8,596 nucleotides of DNA from Bacteroidales bacterium (lineage in GTDB: Bacteria > Bacteroidota > Bacteroidia > Bacteroidales > ML635J-15). The notes under the pieces are model-generated. The model was not told the origin of the DNA, made no database searches, and saw only the letters and a list, made by a program, of their open reading frames with translations. Of this stretch, positions 6,168 through 8,596 are shown piece by piece. The stretch spans positions 1 to 8,596 of the forward strand of contig JAQVEY010000079.1 of NCBI GenBank assembly GCA_028697515.1, given 5' to 3'. How positions within the stretch are numbered: position 1 is the stretch's first letter; every line of letters starts with the position of its first letter. The translations under genes were made by a program, and so were the position numbers.

Positions 6168-8596
6168 TTAATTACCTCTATTATTCTGTGTGTTTTCTTC
6201 AAGTTCACGTAGCCGTTTATCCTGCTCAATTATTATCAGCGTTAACTCTTCGACTTTTTGCAGTAGAACCTTATTCATTTCGCCTAAATCTACGCCATTT
6301 TCTATTACTTCGGCTTCGCTTGGCACTCCGGGTAAATGACGGTTGGTTTTTATAAACTTTTCCAGTTCCACTAAATCGGGTAATTTGTAGTTGTCGGCAA
6401 AAACGAAATCGCTCCATGACTCTGTTTTAACTCTAACTTCAAAAAAATGAGCTTTCCCTCTAACATCAAGCATAAATTCTGGATTTGGAGTTCCTATACC
6501 TACTCTTACATCGGTGCCGAGCACAAGCAATGGTGCTCCAGTTCGTGACCAAAACATCAGTGCATTACCTTTTTGTGGATCGTTTACGTGCGACCGAATC
6601 GTCCAGCTAGTTTGTTGCTGAGAAGGATTATAAAAACTAATATCTGAATATCCGTTACCTTCGGAATTAATAATAGGTTGCAAATATATTGCTTTTGAAT
6701 TACCAACTATATGTAGTTTTGAATTTTGATTAGGATTTGTTGTTCCAATTCCCACAGTGCCAGAATTGTAGTAAATCTTATTACTAGTTTTACTCCAATA
6801 ATTTATATTATTCAAAGCTACACTCCCACCATCATTACTTAATTGTAACGACTGATCTGTTAAACTTATCGTCTGATTGAATCCGCTTAAATCTACACTT
6901 GTATTATGATTTGCCAAACTTAATGTATTTTCATTTAATTCAAGTTTCAGTTCTTTCCATTGTCCGGTGCCTGTATTATCGCTTGTCAGGATGTAATTTT
7001 CTGCAGCACTTTGTCGTATTCGGATATTCCCATTAATATCAAATGTTGCGGTCGGATCTGTTGTTTTTATACCGACATTTCCTGTTTCTTTAACAACAAA
7101 AAAGTTGTTCTGTAAAGTTCCTATGGCAACATTTCCGTTCGATTCCATCTTAAATCGCAATGCTTTTTTTGTTATAAGGCTCAAACTACCTGCCTCTTGT
7201 AAATATATTACAGCATTGTTATTATAAGAACGAATTATCAGCCCGTCTGTTGCAGTACTGCCACTGTTTTTATTTGTAAGTAAAAATGACGATTCGGAAG
7301 TTAATCGAGTTCCTCGTGTTGTTGGCTGTTCACTCGAAACTTCATCTGCGGGCATCATAGAATATTTTGGATTGTGAATATGTAATTGCTTTTGCGGGTA
7401 TGATATCCCAATACCAACTTTACCGGTACTATAATATAAGTTGTTATTTAACTTTGTCCAATAATTTAGCGATTCTATTGTAGGCGTCCCTATTAAACTA
7501 CTGTAATTACCATCAAATAAATCCGGCAGATTTATCAGATCGTTATAATCACCTGTATGTGCAACTTGTGCAAAATCCGGTATCCCTGAAAGAGAAGAAT
7601 AGTTTCCATCAAAAAGAGTTGGCAAATTAGTCAATGAATTATAATCTCCATCAAAAAGTGTTGGCAAATTTGTTAAATCATTATAATTCCCCGAAAAATC
7701 GTCAGTAATATTTGTATCCCAATTTGTAAAATCTACACTGTTACCGTTCAAAATACTTAACTCTGTTCCGGCAAGCGACAAAGTTTGATTATCGGTATTA
7801 TCATTATAAATACTTAAATCAATTGGATTTGCAGCTCCGTTTTGTGTTATAGTAAGAATATTGCCGTCAAGTTGTAAATCCTGGATTTCGTTGCTTGGAT
7901 ATGGATCTGCATCGTCAGGATTAGTAATATATCCAACATCATTATTAAAAGTACTTATTTCAGGTGCTGTTCCTTGTAAACTACTCCAATTACCGTCAAA
8001 AAGTGTGGGTAAATTTGTTAAATCGTTGTAATTACCCGAAAAGTCGTCAGTATTATCTGTATCCCAATTTGTAAAATCTACACTGTTACCGTTCAAAATA
8101 CTTAATTCTGTTCCGACAAGGGACAAGGTCTGATTATCGGTATTATCCAGAAATGACAATAAACTAACAGTATTTCCGCCACTAATCTGTAAATCATTTC
8201 CCAACAAACTTAGCTGCTGGGAATCGGTATTATCAAGATAAGGACTTAAATCAACAGTATTGCCCTGATTTTGAATGCTTAAGGTATTGCCGGTCAAATC
8301 TAAATTTAATAGATTCCATGTGGCATTGCCATTAGCATCAGAAAAAAGGACTCCATAATTTATTGCTCCATATCTAAATCGAACTTGCCCGTTAACATCA
8401 AGATAAGTTGTTGGGCTTGTAGTATTTATCCCAAAATATCCTGTATTGGTTAACCTCATTCGCTCAATATTATTTGTAATAAATGTTAGTTCAAAATCAT
8501 TAATTGTACCCAGTTTATTTTTCCCCGCAACAACAGTATTTCCGTTTGTATCCCAATATTGCGAAAATCCTAAATATGGTAAAATAAGTAATAACA
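6168..8596 (-). CDS. Repeat-rich surface or tail-fibre-like protein with C-terminal S74-like chaperone domain (5' end off the window)
   Basis: The frame stays open to the right edge. Upstream of the ATG at 8457-8459 it encodes LLLILPYLGFSQ (a signal-peptide end) and then WDTNGNTVVAGKNKLGTIND, standard for the mature start of these proteins, so that ATG is internal and the true start lies beyond 8596. Residues below are numbered from the internal Met. There are five 'VGIGT..P...LDV.G' modules (about 8-24, 347-363, 460-477, 568-586, 652-668). Beta-strand repeats of the type DNTD.Q.LSL.G..L.I..GN.V lie at about 60-130, 193-247 and 505-550. Fourteen-residue repeats G.Y..L..LP.LFD lie at about 142-155 and 258-325. 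The C-terminal ~95 residues (WSDFVFADNYKL, HLPGVPSEAEV, LGEM, then a heptad-like QKVEELTLIIIEQDKRL helix) match the intramolecular-chaperone-like ends of many Bacteroidota fibre proteins, related to peptidase S74/endosialidase chaperones. It is probably a trimeric fibre. No T9SS domain is present, nor any phage gene nearby. Its partner or receptor is unknown. Confidence 0.85.
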   Translation of the reverse strand, partial: LLLILPYLGFSQYWDTNGNTVVAGKNKLGTINDFELTFITNNIERMRLTNTGYFGINTTSPTTYLDVNGQVRFRYGAINYGVLFSDANGNATWNLLNLDLTGNTLSIQNQGNTVDLSPYLDNTDSQQLSLLGNDLQISGGNTVSLLSFLDNTDNQTLSLVGTELSILNGNSVDFTNWDTDNTDDFSGNYNDLTNLPTLFDGNWSSLQGTAPEISTFNNDVGYITNPDDADPYPSNEIQDLQLDGNILTITQNGAANPIDLSIYNDNTDNQTLSLAGTELSILNGNSVDFTNWDTNITDDFSGNYNDLTNLPTLFDGDYNSLTNLPTLFDGNYSSLSGIPDFAQVAHTGDYNDLINLPDLFDGNYSSLIGTPTIESLNYWTKLNNNLYYSTGKVGIGISYPQKQLHIHNPKYSMMPADEVSSEQPTTRGTRLTSESSFLLTNKNSGSTATDGLIIRSYNNNAVIYLQEAGSLSLITKKALRFKMESNGNVAIGTLQNNFFVVKETGNVGIKTTDPTATFDINGNIRIRQSAAENYILTSDNTGTGQWKELKLELNENTLSLANHNTSVDLSGFNQTISLTDQSLQLSNDGGSVALNNINYWSKTSNKIYYNSGTVGIGTTNPNQNSKLHIVGNSKAIYLQPIINSEGNGYSDISFYNPSQQQTSWTIRSHVNDPQKGNALMFWSRTGAPLLVLGTDVRVGIGTPNPEFMLDVRGKAHFFEVRVKTESWSDFVFADNYKLPDLVELEKFIKTNRHLPGVPSEAEVIENGVDLGEMNKVLLQKVEELTLIIIEQDKRLRELEENTQNNRGN
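7609..7692. repeat. Two tandem 42-base units encoding the 14-residue LFDG.Y..LTNLPT repeat
   Basis: Units 7609-7650 and 7651-7692 match at 33 of 42 bases by hand count. They encode adjacent copies of a 14-residue fibre repeat (G-[DN]-Y-N-x-L-T-N-L-P-T-L-F-D). More diverged copies of the same motif occur on both sides, at LPDLFDGNYSS and DFSGNYNDL. Such short repeats are typical of phage-type and Bacteroidota tail-fibre shafts. Confidence 0.75.
7651..7802. repeat. 152-base direct repeat, copy 2 in coding order, within the fibre gene
   Basis: This is the partner of 7996-8147, offset by 345 bases (115 codons), so recombination between the copies would remove or add 115 residues in frame. It encodes DNTDNQTLSLAGTELSILNG through to LPTLFD. 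The left end also serves as the second unit of a shorter 42-base tandem repeat. Confidence 0.9.
7996..8147. repeat. 152-base direct repeat, copy 1 in coding order, within the fibre gene
   Basis: This copy aligns without gaps to 7651-7802; by hand count 139 of 152 bases match. A core of 48 bases is identical (8058-8105 against 7713-7760). It encodes the block running from DNTDNQTLSLVGTELSILNG to the LPTLFD unit. Three of about 51 residues differ from the other copy, so most base changes are synonymous. Confidence 0.9.
8559..8596 (-). other. Signal-peptide C-terminal part of the fibre protein
   Basis: In frame with the fibre gene, the last bases of the window encode LLLILPYLGFSQ, a hydrophobic core followed by a small/polar FSQ cleavage-site-like end, immediately before YWDTNGN. 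The final two bases (CA at 8595-8596) would complete an ATG if the next plus-strand base is T. A signal peptide starting there would be rather short and without lysines, so the start is more likely a few codons further out. This supports export of the fibre protein across the inner membrane. Confidence 0.6.

Noticed and set aside
6168..8596. Prophage tail-fibre gene
   Set aside because: The product carries a signal-peptide end and is flanked by exported, T9SS-linked genes with no phage structural or lysis genes in view. This architecture is common on Bacteroidota chromosomes outside prophages.

Overview
The window is AT-rich DNA that looks like Bacteroidota (Bacteroidetes). The evidence is a C-terminal type IX secretion (T9SS) sorting domain on a very large exported protein, PKD domains, two exported outer-membrane-barrel-like proteins with '-AQF' signal-peptide junctions, and a fibre protein of the 'VGIGT...LDV.G' type with the C-terminal chaperone-like domain common in this phylum. 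No genus can be named from the sequence. No RNA gene, CRISPR array, insertion sequence or integration site is visible.

Layout. Positions 1-267 hold the 3' end of a plus-strand gene whose start lies off the left edge; I do not recognise its product. It converges, across a 36-base gap, on a run of four minus-strand genes that fills the rest of the window. In transcription order (right to left) these are: (i) a repeat-rich surface-fibre or tail-fibre-like protein (6168 to beyond 8596, start outside the window); (ii) a 1288-residue secreted protein with a candidate clan CD (caspase/gingipain-type) His-Cys region, three PKD-like domains and a type A T9SS sorting domain (2271-6137); (iii) and (iv) two paralogous outer-membrane beta-barrel candidates (1333-2262 and 304-1317). 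The gaps are 30, 8 and 15 bases, which fits one transcription unit.

How the genes may work together (inference). All four minus-strand products appear to be exported. The large protein should cross the outer membrane through the T9SS and be anchored or released at the surface. The two barrels are possible outer-membrane partners, although they lack the N-terminal signature I associate with PorP/SprF. The fibre protein has a trimerising-fibre architecture but no T9SS sorting domain. A cell-surface adhesion or proteolysis module is the simplest reading, but no substrate or phenotype can be read from the sequence. The points most worth a second look are the putative peptidase with its long, Trp-rich His-to-Cys spacer, the conserved composition of the four-gene unit, and the repeats inside the fibre gene.
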